Below, piece after piece: positions 46,499-58,566 of a DNA stretch of 64,000 nucleotides. Source of the stretch: Lunularia cruciata (Eukaryota > Streptophyta > Marchantiopsida > Lunulariales > Lunulariaceae); contig OX419758.1 of assembly GCA_948567375.1 (NCBI GenBank), positions 48,375,473 to 48,439,472 on the forward strand, in the 5' to 3' direction. Within the stretch, counting starts at the first letter, position 1; each line of letters begins with the position of its first letter. Under the pieces are notes generated by a model. The model was not told where the DNA came from and searched no databases. It saw only the letters and a program-made list of their open reading frames with translations. The position numbers and the translations under genes were made by a program.

Positions 46499-47563
46499 TC
46501 AGTTCACATCAGATGATCTTCTTTTTCTGTTGACAACCACGCCTTCCATATCTTGAAGTGTACTAGCCGGGCTCACTTGCATCAAAGGAGGCTCCATCGA
46601 AGAATCGCTTGGTGAACTGACTTGAACCAGCACTTCATTCTGCAAGGCCTCCAATTCTTCCTTGGCTGTGATAAATGAACCCATGCCGGATGGTACACAT
46701 TGAGAATCCCTCAATGTTTCAAAGTCAAAGCCAGTACTACTCAAGTTCCCAGTCCGTCTGAGGAATGACTCCGCGTCCTCATCTTCATCTAGGCCCACCG
46801 ACGCAAACTCTTCATCCACTGATGAACTCGACTCCCAGGAACCAGCTCGGACGAAGAAAGAAAGCGCATCTTCATCGGGTCCTACTTCCAATTTATTATG
46901 GTCCAGCTCCATCTTCACAGGAGCTTGCGCGGGCGGGTAATCCACGACAGCTTCACATCTCAGAGCTTGCCTCAGATCAGTAACATACTGCTCGTCATTG
47001 ATCCCTATTGATCGCGCTAGAAATGATACAAAATCTTCGTCCGGACGGGGGTACTCCTGAGAGCTAACAAGTCTAGCAAGACGTTCTCTCTCTATGCCTC
47101 CCTCGCGAGTCAGGAAAGAGTGAAAATCCTCGTAAGGGTGCAGCTTAGAGGCTTTCATGTTTACTGGGCTACCCTTCGAATTCACAGAAGCTCCATTCGC
47201 CGGACCTCCTACAAGGGCATTCTCGTCTGCGGTGGTCACTCCAGAACTTCTAGGGGAGTCGATTCTCGGTGTAGGCTTGGGAGACAATGAATCGGTACAA
47301 GTCCTTGGCTTCTCTTGGTTACTTGTCTTTGACTCGGTACAATTCTTGATCTTTGGTTCAGTCGTGCTCTTTATTCCTATCAAGTTTGCTTCGGTAGAGC
47401 TTTTACTTATCGTGTCACTGAAGTTTAGGAAAGGGGAAGTTGTCTCTAAAAACTTCTTGTTGAGAATCGGTTTCGGTGGGGTCTCGAATAGGTCATCTAA
47501 TGGTTCGACTTTCAGATGCAAAGGGAAGTCAGCCAGCAAGTCAAACACGTCTTCTGAACACAT
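46499..47563 (-). CDS. Acidic repeat protein with four SFLxRxG-type motifs, family not recognised
   Basis: The frame from ATG 47563 gives 354 residues. I chose this Met because an acceptor (GATTTTTGCAG) lies just upstream at 47579. Residues 2-30 are acidic-hydrophobic (EDVFDLLADF). Residues about 45-125 are Ser/Thr/Pro/Lys-rich and look disordered. Four related motifs follow: YEDFHSFLTREG (about 144-155), DEDFVSFLARSIG (about 175-187), DEDALSFFVRAG (about 230-241) and DEDAESFLRRTG (about 261-272). LKVEP (17-21) and VKMEL (216-220) fit the SUMO-acceptor pattern, and NRKRR (345-349) could be a nuclear signal. A nuclear regulatory role is possible but is inference. A 5'UTR intron (donor GTTG|GTAAGT at 48402) is likely. 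The long open frame in a CpG-retaining island supports a real gene. Confidence 0.65.
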   Translation of the reverse strand: MCSEDVFDLLADFPLHLKVEPLDDLFETPPKPILNKKFLETTSPFLNFSDTISKSSTEANLIGIKSTTEPKIKNCTESKTSNQEKPRTCTDSLSPKPTPRIDSPRSSGVTTADENALVGGPANGASVNSKGSPVNMKASKLHPYEDFHSFLTREGGIERERLARLVSSQEYPRPDEDFVSFLARSIGINDEQYVTDLRQALRCEAVVDYPPAQAPVKMELDHNKLEVGPDEDALSFFVRAGSWESSSSVDEEFASVGLDEDEDAESFLRRTGNLSSTGFDFETLRDSQCVPSGMGSFITAKEELEALQNEVLVQVSSPSDSSMEPPLMQVSPASTLQDMEGVVVNRKRRSSDVN

Positions 47564-47578
47564 TGTAAATGAGGGCAA

Positions 47579-48402
47579 CTGCAAAAATCGCCAAGAAGCT
47601 CAACTCTCCAACGACGTGGGTTGCCACAAACAGACCCAACTGCAAGGACTATATTGAGATTTCTCGAATCCCCTGCCGTACTCCTGTAGAATGCAAGAAA
47701 CATAAACCGTCAGAAGACAGGATCCTTGAAGACATTGCAAAGAGTATACAGTTCGCAGAACTGAAATCCTCAATAAAACATAAACAGTCATGCAACTGCA
47801 TAATCTGGACTCTTACTTTGCCCTGTCCATTCCTTTCTTTGAGAACCGCTTAACAAGGAGCTCATTATTATCTACTGCGTAGAAATGGATGAACTTGTTC
47901 AAGTAGAAACCCAAACCTTTCAAAGTGAATCAGTCCCGGGTTTAATTATCTTTAAGCATGACCACTGCTATGGTAATAAACGTGTACACATGAACTCTGA
48001 CTGGGCTCTCCACGAGGTTCCCCGAAACTTACCCCTGCTCCCAGTCCCGCTAATTCAGAAAATGGCAACAAACTGCTGGATCCAACCGAACGCGACAAAT
48101 TACAATGGATGACCGCGGTCCAGCTCAGAGACGCTGGCACAGCATAGAATGGCCAGATACGGGGTATAATTGCAGGCCGTCTGTTAAATTGCACGAAAGG
48201 GTCCAGATCAGAGATGAAGTGCCAGCAGTAAGCTAGACGATTGTTGTGTAACAGGCAGGTGAGCATCCAAAACCTGAATACTCGGCTCTGTAACACAAAA
48301 CTCCTCTTCTGATGACGCAATCCTTCCAAATCCTTCCGACCTAATCTGAGAAGATGGATGTTCAATGCTCAAGGAAGAGTGTACGTTACTCCGCTGACTT
48401 AC
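47579..48402 (-). other. Probable 5'UTR intron of the acidic repeat-protein gene
   Basis: On the minus strand a donor GTTG|GTAAGT at 48402 and an acceptor GATTTTTGCAG at 47579 would remove 824 nt and leave a short leader before the ATG. Other donors, for example AAAAG|GTGAG at 48413, are possible. Confidence 0.4.
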
Positions 48403-48699
48403 CAACATCTCACCTTTTCAAGAGCTTTATCAAAGTCTCCAAGTACAATGTCTCGAGGACGACGACTGAAGACGTGCGTTCTATTTACTAACACTAGATA
48501 CAAACTAGCTTGGCAACGACCACTCATTAAATTGATATTGCTCGCTTCGCGTCTGGTGTGCAGAAGCTCAAACAATGAACTGTATTTCAACTACTGTCCC
48601 TTCTTACACTTCCAGACACGGTAAACCGTCGATGTCCTTCAGTTCTGGAGAATTAATGAACACATGGTTGAGTTCGTTCAAAATGTAATCAGATGCCCT

Positions 48700-49184
48700 A
48701 TTGTTCTGTACACACAAAAGATGTCAAACGGGCAGGCACAGGCAAGTTGTAGAGTACTCACAATTCATATTCATTGACAGAGAACAACGACTGGCGCCGC
48801 AATGAGACCCGGGTACACACACTGGTTGCTCGTGTACACAACGCAACTTCATGCTCATAGTAGAGCCCTCATACAGGCACACAAACACACCAAGCCAGAG
48901 ACACGAATTTCCCGACGCACACAGCTGTGTGTGCAAAGCTCTGTCACAAAAACTACAACACGCAGCGCTGCCCTGCTCTGCTTTCGCGCCAATCACAATG
49001 CTTCTTCTCGTCCTCTAACGTTTCTTCCCCATTTTTTGCGCTCACCGCCCCGCGCTCCTCAACCTCCGCTCTTCACCGTCCTCACGAAACCTTCGATTGA
49101 TTGATCAATCAACCGACACAGCAGCGCTCTCGGCAAAATCTCTACTGACAGTTTGGTGGAGCTCGCCGGAAGTCTCCGAGCACA
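48700..49184. promoter_or_regulatory. Probable promoter/leader region, perhaps bidirectional
   Basis: The stretch is rich in C and CG (for example CACCGCCCCGCGCTCC near 49045) and separates the minus-strand repeat-protein gene from a short plus-strand frame. It contains ATTGATTGATCAATCAA, a strong palindrome, near 49098. I see no clear TATA box. The role is inferred from position and composition. Confidence 0.35.
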
Positions 49185-49268
49185 ATGAGAGGGTTGAAAA
49201 GCTTTCTTCAGCCTTACGAGAAAATGAGCAGGCCGATGGTAAAAGTTAACCCTGATGACGGGAAGTGA
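49185..49268 (+). CDS. Short plus-strand frame, possible first exon of an unknown gene
   Basis: ATG at 49185 (CACAATGAG, a good context) opens a 27-residue frame beginning MRGLKSFLQPYEKMSRPM. It stops at TGA 49266, but a possible donor (GGAA|GTGAAC) lies at 49265, so it could be the first exon of a longer gene. No downstream exon was identified, and I do not recognise the peptide. Confidence 0.25.
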   Translation: MRGLKSFLQPYEKMSRPMVKVNPDDGK

Positions 49269-50582
49269 ACCAGACTTTACCTCGGCCAAAGCTCAAACTG
49301 CATGCAGCCAACCACGTCGGCCGACAAATTTTGGCTACTCAGACGACGCGCTTGAACCAATCGGCACCCGTTCTTCCGCGATGGGCTCATGTTATTCTTT
49401 GTTTTGATAAGGGATACTTCTTTGATAAAGTTTGCTATATTCTCAATCTTCACTGTATCATAATTTTTACTTCATGACTTTACTCTGTCGTTACAATGTA
49501 AAACCACCGATATCTAGCAAGGAAGATGGGTGTATTAGTTTATGTATTCGCGTGTATAAATACTCACTTACTTCAGAGTACAGGCATAAGGATCCCCACT
49601 TACATTCGAGTCTGCTTTTCAATAACTCGTGATGAAGTGATGGTGAAACGAACGTTCATTTAACCTTACTTTGAAGCTAAGTCATGGAGAATGATCACGA
49701 GGAATTTAGTTAACACCAAGTACAAGTAGTACCTTATAAGAATTGCAAAGTTGTGCAACGTTATTCAGTTGTGCAAAACCCTAGATAAGTAAATTCTCCT
49801 TTTGGAAAATCCTGACCGTGAAGCTGTAGATATCGCGCGACCACCGTGGATAGAAAGGACTCTCCATCTCCTGGTGCTAGTGGCTCTCGGTGACCAAAAA
49901 CCTAGTGGCCAATGACAGCGCCGGTCCACCCTGGCTCTTGCGAGTGGCCTCGAAGTGGCCCCTTGAGTCAGAGTTCCTCTTGTTTATTAAAATCGCTAAA
50001 GTGCGCCATAAAGTGCATAAAGTACCGTCTCGGCCGCAGTCTCTCAAGGACTTTCTACCCAGGACCTTGTAAAGATCGCGGTGACAAATCAATCTGAATC
50101 TTGCCTGCCTTTAACTGCGCAGTTGTGCGCAACAGAGACCACCAAGTCTAGCTGGCCGTCAGATTAATGATCTGACGACTAGTTCTAATAGACTTTGTTG
50201 ATTTACCGTAACTGAACCTGACGGAATCCATCATAATGTTCTGTGGTAAACTTCGAGGTAACTTGCTGACACAGCCCTGAAAGTTGACTCGAAGGTGGCC
50301 AGCGACCCATTTCAGATAAGGGGGCCAGCAGGTTGCATCCGGGAGTACCTGGGGTCACCCGAGAAAAATTTGCAAATGTCGCAGTTACCGGTAAACTGGG
50401 CGACTAGAATCCAAAATAGGTTTGGAAAGTTCAAGTTTGCACCGGATAGACTTGAGTTCTGCCGGTATTTAGGGTGTCCCCGAGAATTGGAAATTCTTAT
50501 CCCCGCCGCAGCCGGCCCCACACGAGGAAGCCCCCTGCATGCCTTCGTATGGGATCTCTCATTGTCGTATACCACAGTCGCA
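49269..50582. other. Island sequence without a called gene
   Basis: Frames on both strands are short and unrecognised. The GC-rich part near 50295-50580 may be leader of the exon starting at 50583. Confidence 0.3.
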
Positions 50583-50784
50583 ATGCCTTTCTTGCGACGC
50601 AGGGTTTCAGATCTCTTCGCGGCGTCGCGGCTCTGCTCTTCAGACAGCAGTAGTGGCAACAAACTATGCCACGTCGTGCACCATGCGACACCGAACTATC
50701 AAAGCACTATCGGACAAGTGACCTTTGCTAGAGCGTACCTGGTCACAAGCAAAACACAGTACCCAAACTCCCCGAACTTTGGAG
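50583..50784 (+). CDS. Possible first exon with a mitochondrial-type presequence
   Basis: ATG 50583 (GTCGCAATGCC) starts MPFLRRRVSDLFAASRLCSS, rich in Arg, Ser and Ala and free of acidic residues except one Asp, as in mitochondrial or plastid presequences. The frame continues about 67 codons to a consensus donor GGAG|GTAAGG at 50785. The frame is open far upstream (from 50295), so the ATG choice rests on context and composition. I could not find the next exon with confidence or name the protein. The next plausible acceptor is TTGTCGCAG near 50930. Confidence 0.3.
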
Positions 50785-52224
50785 GTAAGGACGATTGAGG
50801 AGTACAGTACATATTCCCCGTTGGTTATGAAGGTGTTAACGACGTCACTGCCGAAATCTTGACACCCAAGCAACCACTGAGCTGAAATAGTCGAGATAAC
50901 GAACTGCGGAGTTGGCGAGGTTGTCGCAGTATGTCGACACCTACATTGTTCTTTTCGTGTGCCCTCTGAGTCCTGCCCGCCGTATACAAAATATTCTCTT
51001 TCATCCGTGAAACAAGGTATGTATATGCACAACACGGTCTTTGATAGTTTATGATTAACATCATTCGAGTATTGGATACACAGTAAAGCGTTAGTTTACC
51101 TCTCGAAATTCTGGATCCTGGTTAAAAAGTGCATAACTGTTCAAAGAGAATCCACCTTTGATAATGGGTATTGCAATTATGTATGAAAGCGAAAGTTTGG
51201 ATGCGCTAAACACATGGATCAAGCTTGAGTGTCAAGAACGAGTCTCCATTGAACTAAAGGATGATTGCTTCGCCACTTCTTTGGGAAAATAAGGAAGTGC
51301 AGTGAAACTGCAGAACCCTTCCTCTCTCGTAGCGGACAGCGAGGAATAATTCCCAGCCTCTTTTTGAGTCCAAGTAACATAAAGTAAATAACAAGAATTT
51401 CATTCACTTTTTTGCTGATATTAGCAAAATATGTGTGATGGTTAACCAGACCATAGATATCACTGACTGTATAGATGTAATGATTATTGAAATTATTTTC
51501 AGCTAAATTTCTGATATTAAAGCGTCAGCAAAATTTTCTGTTATTCCAGTTCAGTAAATATCAACCCAACAACTTTACTTATATTGTTCTTGATATCAAT
51601 AACAAAGTTATAATCAGATTAAAATAAAATTTTGTTATAGTCATCCCCTTCTTTCTCAAATTGCATCTCCATTACATCGCGTACTCACAAACATAAATTT
51701 AGAATGGAGCACTTGTTTCCTCGTGGAGTCGATGATCTTCCTTGAGCCTTGGATAATAGCTCCCAAGTTGCCAGTTGATCTAAACGTACGGCAGTGAATC
51801 CAAATCACGCAATTTAGTAATGGATCCGAAATAATTGGTTTTAATTGTTAGATTTTTCATATGTATAACAACCATAATGACTTATATGGTTACATGGAGG
51901 AACTTGCGGTTACGTTGTCAAAAATATATTTAGAATCTCTTCCAAATATTGCAAAGGACACCTTTTTCGAGTTAAATTTTCAGTCTTTTTAAAAAAAATC
52001 CTTTAAATCAAGTATATACTCTTTTGAATTACCACTCAAAAGAATCATTTTGTGCATATCAGTTCGGACTAGTGAGAGAAATCTAGTCAATTTGGTTCAT
52101 AACCACGTCGGATCCACTGGTATTCATTCGTAATCATCAACTACCAGCCTACAATTTTTATTTCAAACAAACTGTTTAAGAATCATGATACCCGATTTAT
52201 CTTGTCCATTTGAATGTTATTCTG

Positions 52225-52275
52225 CCATTTCCTCTGTTTCCTTCGTTTTTTCTACGCGGTCGCCTTCTACTATTT
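52225..52275 (+). repeat. Short R2-like tail fragment
   Basis: CTTCGTTTTTTCTACGCGG followed by TCGCC matches the distal part of the tails at 6015 and 11395. It is short, so confidence is modest. Confidence 0.4.
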
Positions 52276-53431
52276 CTCTGTTTCCTAAACACACCAAATA
52301 GAACAATGAGTATATGATTTCGTCTCTTCTACCTAGCCTTCGAATATATCAAATGGAAGAAACAAGCCACGGAAGAGCACATGACAAAAGAATTACATCA
52401 AAAAGATATAATATGAAAGTTTCAATTTTTTATTTCATATATTTTATATTGTTACAAAACACACATATTCTTATCAAACAAGCTCAATAATTTAATTTTT
52501 TATTTATGCAGCACGACATAACCTAATGGTATCATATCGTAACTCTTGTATCTACTGTAGATGGGGGGTTGGTACGCAATTTAGCAAGTAGACATGAAAA
52601 GAGTGCGCTCCACTATAGACTTAGAGGAGTAACTGGTAAAATTGGTATTCTTGCAATCGTTACTTTGGTTATTATAGGCCAATTCAAGAAAGCAACAGAG
52701 ATTGAGTAATCAAATCATTAAGCATCCCTATGATACAACGTATAATTTAGTACCTTTTATCCATGGCTTGCTAGTTCTAAAAGAAAATACATCAACCATC
52801 ATCCTCACACGACACCCGGTGGATAATAACCCATCCGGATGAATTTACACCGCGAACGTGTAAAATGTATTGATTACGTTATAAAAATGTCCAATACACC
52901 AAATGTCTTATGTACATTAAAGACGAAGTAGTACCCTCAATAATGAACATGAAGTGAACAAAACACTACCCGCAGTCACAATCCCTAACAATTTTAGATA
53001 AGATGTGGATATAAAGGCCTTCGAAGAGAATTTTCAACCAATGGACAAGACAATCATCAGCACACCTAGTGACGGAAGTACGTCCGTGGTCATCCTCTAC
53101 AGTTACATAAATTCGGACGAGTTGGGAATCTGAGGTGGTTGGCATACAAGTAAGTGCTTCGCATGACTTCTCACAAATGACAAGCCACGCATTTATTTAA
53201 TCGTGAAAGGCATGCAAAGCAACACACCTTCCCACATATGGATCCTATTGTCCGGATTCATTGCATGGAAATAGAACAAGTGACGATATGCACAAAACAT
53301 GGCGGAAGACTTCAAGTCAAGTCCCTCCTCTCCATTAAAATATGCCACTCTCGTGAAATTATCCTATGAGTAAGACGAGGAATCTTCTCTTCAGCGGAAA
53401 AAGATGTAGCCGATTTGAACTGGTGCACGGC

Positions 53432-53505
53432 GAAACATTTGCTCCAATTTTATAGGCAACATCTTCATGAAACATTTGCTCCAATTTTATAGGTAACATC
53501 TTCAT
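53432..53505 (+). repeat. 37-bp tandem duplication
   Basis: GAAACATTTGCTCCAATTTT begins at 53432 and 53469. The units differ by one base (GGCAAC versus GGTAAC). Confidence 0.92.
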
Positions 53506-56500
53506 GAGTGAAATGGTGGGAATTGAACGAACCTTGTACCAAGCAAAGATGTGAAACCCGATACTAGCCTCGCCTACACTTCTTGTTGTGTTTAAGCTCA
53601 AGAGTTGGGCTTCAACGGATTTGATTTTGCCGGTACGTCATGAGTTCAATTTATCCCCAACACAATCCTACTAAATTCTTTTTACTTCACACTGTAGCAA
53701 GTTCTGTCTGTTCAGCAGCAGCCAATGGTGTTTTAACTTGCATTTCTAAAATGCTCCCGTTCCTGTGTGATCTCGTACCATAGAGAACTGAACACCATCC
53801 TCCAACAGACCAACATTCAGAAATTTATTCTTAAGTCTCAACCAACGCTACACAAACTCGCATGTCCATTGCTGCCTTGACACCAAGCTGCATGCGACCC
53901 AAGGACGGTGCGTTCGTTGTATGTGGCGTCCTCTCAAGTACGCTTCTTCGACATGAGTCGTCTACTTAGGAAGCCACAAAGATGTGGGATTTGGTGATCC
54001 GTCAACGTCGTCCGTATTTCTTGGGCTCGACCACGTTGGAGGTTGAGGTGGAGGACTATACAGTACAATAAGTAGCATGATTACTTCATGGCTTTGCGGG
54101 GAAGTGAAGTTGGTGTCACTCGCACCGTGATCAGCCTCCGTGTCGAAGGCGGACAACAGCAAAGAAAGGCTTGTGACTCAAGTGCAGCTCCTGAGAATTG
54201 CACGTACGAATACAAGATATTCTACTTGCCAGTTTTTTAGCTTTCCTCTCTTTTCTTCTTTCTTTCATGGTATTTGACCTGTTGGTGTTTGTTTCGGATA
54301 AGTACTTGTGCATGCATTGGATGCACAGGAGTAACTCGTTCTCTCTGTCACATTTTCGAAAGAATGATGACGCGTATTGAATTATTCTTTAAATGGGACT
54401 TTTTTTAGTGTATTCAGAATCTTTAGTTTGGAAATGATTGTTTAGATTTTATTTTCCAAATCCAAATATTTTTTTACACTTTCAATAAATAAATCTAACC
54501 AAAATGAATTTTCAAATCCTTAAATAAAAACACTATGAGAAAACGTGTTCGTTGGTGTAATTACCGCTGTGGAAACTTGGCGATGTATCAGTCTGCCATA
54601 TCTACGTTATTGCATTTAGTATGTTTACTATATATTTTATGCTAGATATCGTCATTTTTTTCGATTATTCAAACTTTTAATGCTTTACAGTAATAAAATC
54701 CATCGACAAGGTCAACATTTACATCATAAATTTTTGGTCGAGGTCAAACTTCTTAAAAATTGGAAACACACACCTAAATAACGGATGGAAAAGCAAGATA
54801 AAATGTTTACCAAAACACCGTTTAGATAACTAGTTGGCTTGCACGCACGTGGTATCCGATTACAGAATAAGTATTTTGCTTACCTGAAAGTAGTGCACAT
54901 ACAAGATATAATATGGGGATTCGTTAGCTTGCTATAAAGAGTACTATATTATGGAACAAGCAAACCTTACTTGTGGACAGACAAACTAGTTCGTCTATGG
55001 GGTGTTCTGCACCATTAAACTTACAACAAGTTTTACATACATGTAGTGTGTTTTAACCTAATTCCCTAATTTTGGGTAAATTTATGCTCAAGACAAATGT
55101 AAAATTATTTTAGATGGAAAGAAAATAAGAAAGCGATGGAAACACTTTTATGTCTTTAATGTTCTTTTCATATTTGCAACACTGACTCAGTGGGTGGAGA
55201 TGTATAATTATTGATCACAGATTCTGCATCCAGCGGGCCATGCAATCTGCTGTAGGTGGTTTTCATTGGCAGTCTCTCCATGACGGATGAAGGACTCAAC
55301 TTCTCGGGACCAACTCAAATTAAGTTCGAAATGAAAACAAATCCAACATGAATGAATGGACATAGAATATAAATATCAAGCTATATATCATTTAAGATCA
55401 CGTAACTTCATATATGATCATTTACTTTTCCTTCTTCTATTGGAAAGTAAAAAGATAACTGACAATTTTCTAACGAAAATGTAGAAATATGCGGAAATGG
55501 TATTTTGGACTTGCCATGGTTTCATATGAAAAATCCTTGAACGAGCAGTTACAACAGTTATATGAGATGTTTTATGAGATAGAGTATACGCGTTCAAACA
55601 AGAAAGGAGGACCAACGCCTTTCTAAAATGTTTTCTTTAAGATGAATAGACTTTTCAAACCAAATTATGCTCGTCACATCTATGAATAAGCGTTTAAACA
55701 ATGCTTTGTGCATACTTTATTCTTTCACTTTAAATGTAAGTATCATCATGTAAGTATTATAGTAGTAGCTAATGGTCATTTTATAAACTCGAGCACTTTC
55801 TAACAAATTCACATCACTGTTAATAGTAAGCATCGATTATCACCATAATCTATATTAGTAAAGTTATTATATCTTAATTTATCTACATCATTATCACGTC
55901 CTAGTGAGTGCGGGAACGCAAATAGAGATTCAAAGTGAAAAAGCAAGGTTGCTCCATAAGAATAATTAATTAGGCAAATTGTTACAAGTATGATATATTA
56001 TTATACCAATTATTGAGAAATGGTCCAAGATTAGATTACATAATCCCAACACATTAATCATGTGATTATTATTCTATCCATAAACTTGTTGTAGTAGAAG
56101 ATATTCGATATGCACTAGTTTACTTTACATTGAGATTCATAGTCTACTTACATTATTGCAAGCTACTTTTGTTGATTTGAAATACTTCTTAAATTTGTTG
56201 CAATGGGAAGATGGCTTATAATAAACATGTTGAAGGACTGAATTAAGATGGTTTCTAATCAATATGTTGAATAATTCATTGAACTACCTTGACTTCTGGT
56301 TGTAATGCAAGCACAAGCTATAGTACTTGGATTCAAACAACTTTTTTATAACAAATTAAAGAATTACAAGGGATGGTCATCATAATTCTACTTCAATCAA
56401 TTATTTAGTTGGTGTGAAAGATCTTGAAACTTTAGAAACCTCAAAAACCTAAAAAATTAAGTCCCTTCATTCTGATATTAAGCTTGTAGGCTACAATTAC

Positions 56501-58566
56501 TAATTTGTCCTAAATCACAGAATGATATTAGAGGATGTTACTTTTATCTCCAACTTCTTCAGTTTAGTTTATTTTATTTGTTTCAATATGCTATCAACAT
56601 ATCTTGATTGAATTTTATAATCTAGTTCAATATTAGATGGTATGTTTCCAAGTGCTCAAGGACTCCAGTTTAATTCACATATTATCAAATTTGCATATTT
56701 ATTTAATTGGAATAATTGGGTATTTGGAGTGTACACATTAGATTTTAGTTTCTTTTATGGTTATATGGTTAATGTGCTCTAGAATGAAATAAAATTTCTC
56801 TCATTTAAGAATATTATATACAAAGAGCACTACTATTGAATATTTTACGTCAATACATATAAGATAAAGTCTTAGTTTTGGTACTTCGTTCTACTACATT
56901 CTGAAGTTTGGCATGTATATCTAATACTTGAAATCTTCTCTTGTACACTATGTATAATGTGATGATTCAAAATGGAAATAGTTTATGTTGTTTACTGTTT
57001 ATCATGATCTTGTTCAAATTTTAGAAATATAGAAGGTCAAGAGAGATAAACATAAAATAATTTCAATTACATAGAAAAGTACAGATTTGAGTAAACTACT
57101 ACTATCAAAATATAAAATGAGTATTTTTTGCTTAATCTATAGTAAATTCCTGTATTATAACTTAACATTCAACTCCAACTACTGGTATAGATATTCTGTA
57201 AATAAAAGGTAACAAGCATTCTATAAAACTATGTATTTGTCTTTTTATTAATCCAAATTGAATTTTACTCCAGTGGAAATAGAAATTCAAGAGGATATTA
57301 CCTTTTTAGAAATTTAATCTTCATTTCTTTACCTTGTTTTTGGATATAACACAATCATTTTAAGAGATATTTGAGCTAACCAAGTTCACATATTTCTACT
57401 TTCTTCTCTTTTGTTATTTTTGATGAGTTTTCATTGTTGTTGTAAGAATAATTCATATATTCATGAAATGTACACATTATTATGACAACCAATATTTGTA
57501 AGTATTATACTAGAAGCAACTAAAGTACATATTTCTACTCTTCAGCAATCATTTGCTTTCTCTTTTACAAAATTAAACATGGTTCACCTCTTTAATGTTA
57601 ATTTACTTTGTCTTCTATGGAACAAATCATGGATATATAAAAATAGTTTTTATACAGTAAAAAAACAGTTTAAAGAAAGGTATTAGGACCAAACAAGTGC
57701 ATAGTATAATGACTAGGTGTTGTTAAAATTTGTAATAATGCAGTAAGAACCAATTGGTCCCACAAGGGTACACGGTTGAAGGTGACTAAAAGAAAGATAA
57801 AGTATCACAAGGATCACATACTATTGTTTTGTATTTAACCTCTTGGCAAAGTCATTCCCAAAAGAGAGTATGTAGACCATCTTTGGCACACTATAAAAAG
57901 ATGAAATCACCAAAATCACAATACCATATCATCATTCACCATAGATATAATCCAAATGATTCTTTAATTGGATAGTTCATTCTTAATGAAGGTGAATTTG
58001 CCTTGGATTCATTTATAACTCCTTAATACAATTGGTTCCAAAGTAGTGTCATTGAGTCACTAAGGAAGTTTAAGTATTCATTTGTATTACAAGCCTCATA
58101 ATCTTATGATATAGGGTCCTATCACGTTGACAACTATGACTTTGATATATGTTCTACCCTTCTTAGAAGACACATTGTCACACAACACACTGAACATGTT
58201 GCTTAATCTTATAGGTTAGTGTTACTTTACAATCCTCCAAGTGTTTGGTAGCCTATCCTTGTATTGTTCTTGATATTTGTAGAGCAGATAGAGCTGCATA
58301 CTCTGGTTTTATAGGAATGATTTCTCTCACTCAAGTGCTTTTGCTCATACATCAAGATTCATCACTCCCACTCAATTAAGCATGTAATCACTCATACAAA
58401 GTGCATACTAATACACATACACTTATTCAATAGTCTTTATTGCGAAAGAAGGATTCATAGGATGAGCATGGTGAACATTGAACCTAGTTATTTTATATAT
58501 TTCCTACTTAGCCATGAATAAATGAAGTGGCTGCAATGTGTTGGAAATCTCCTAGCTACATATAAG

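Larger units (their letters stand above)
50785..58566. other. Long stretch without a recognisable gene
   Basis: CG dinucleotides persist to about 54.4 kb. From there to 58.5 kb the sequence is AT-rich and stop-riddled. A short R2-like tail piece and one tandem duplication are listed separately. No RNA gene or further mobile element could be defended. Confidence 0.4.

Noticed and set aside
50295-50582. Upstream extension of the 50583 exon
   Set aside because: The only start at 50295 is GTG, and the translated sequence does not resemble a protein. The ATG at 50583 with a presequence is a better start.
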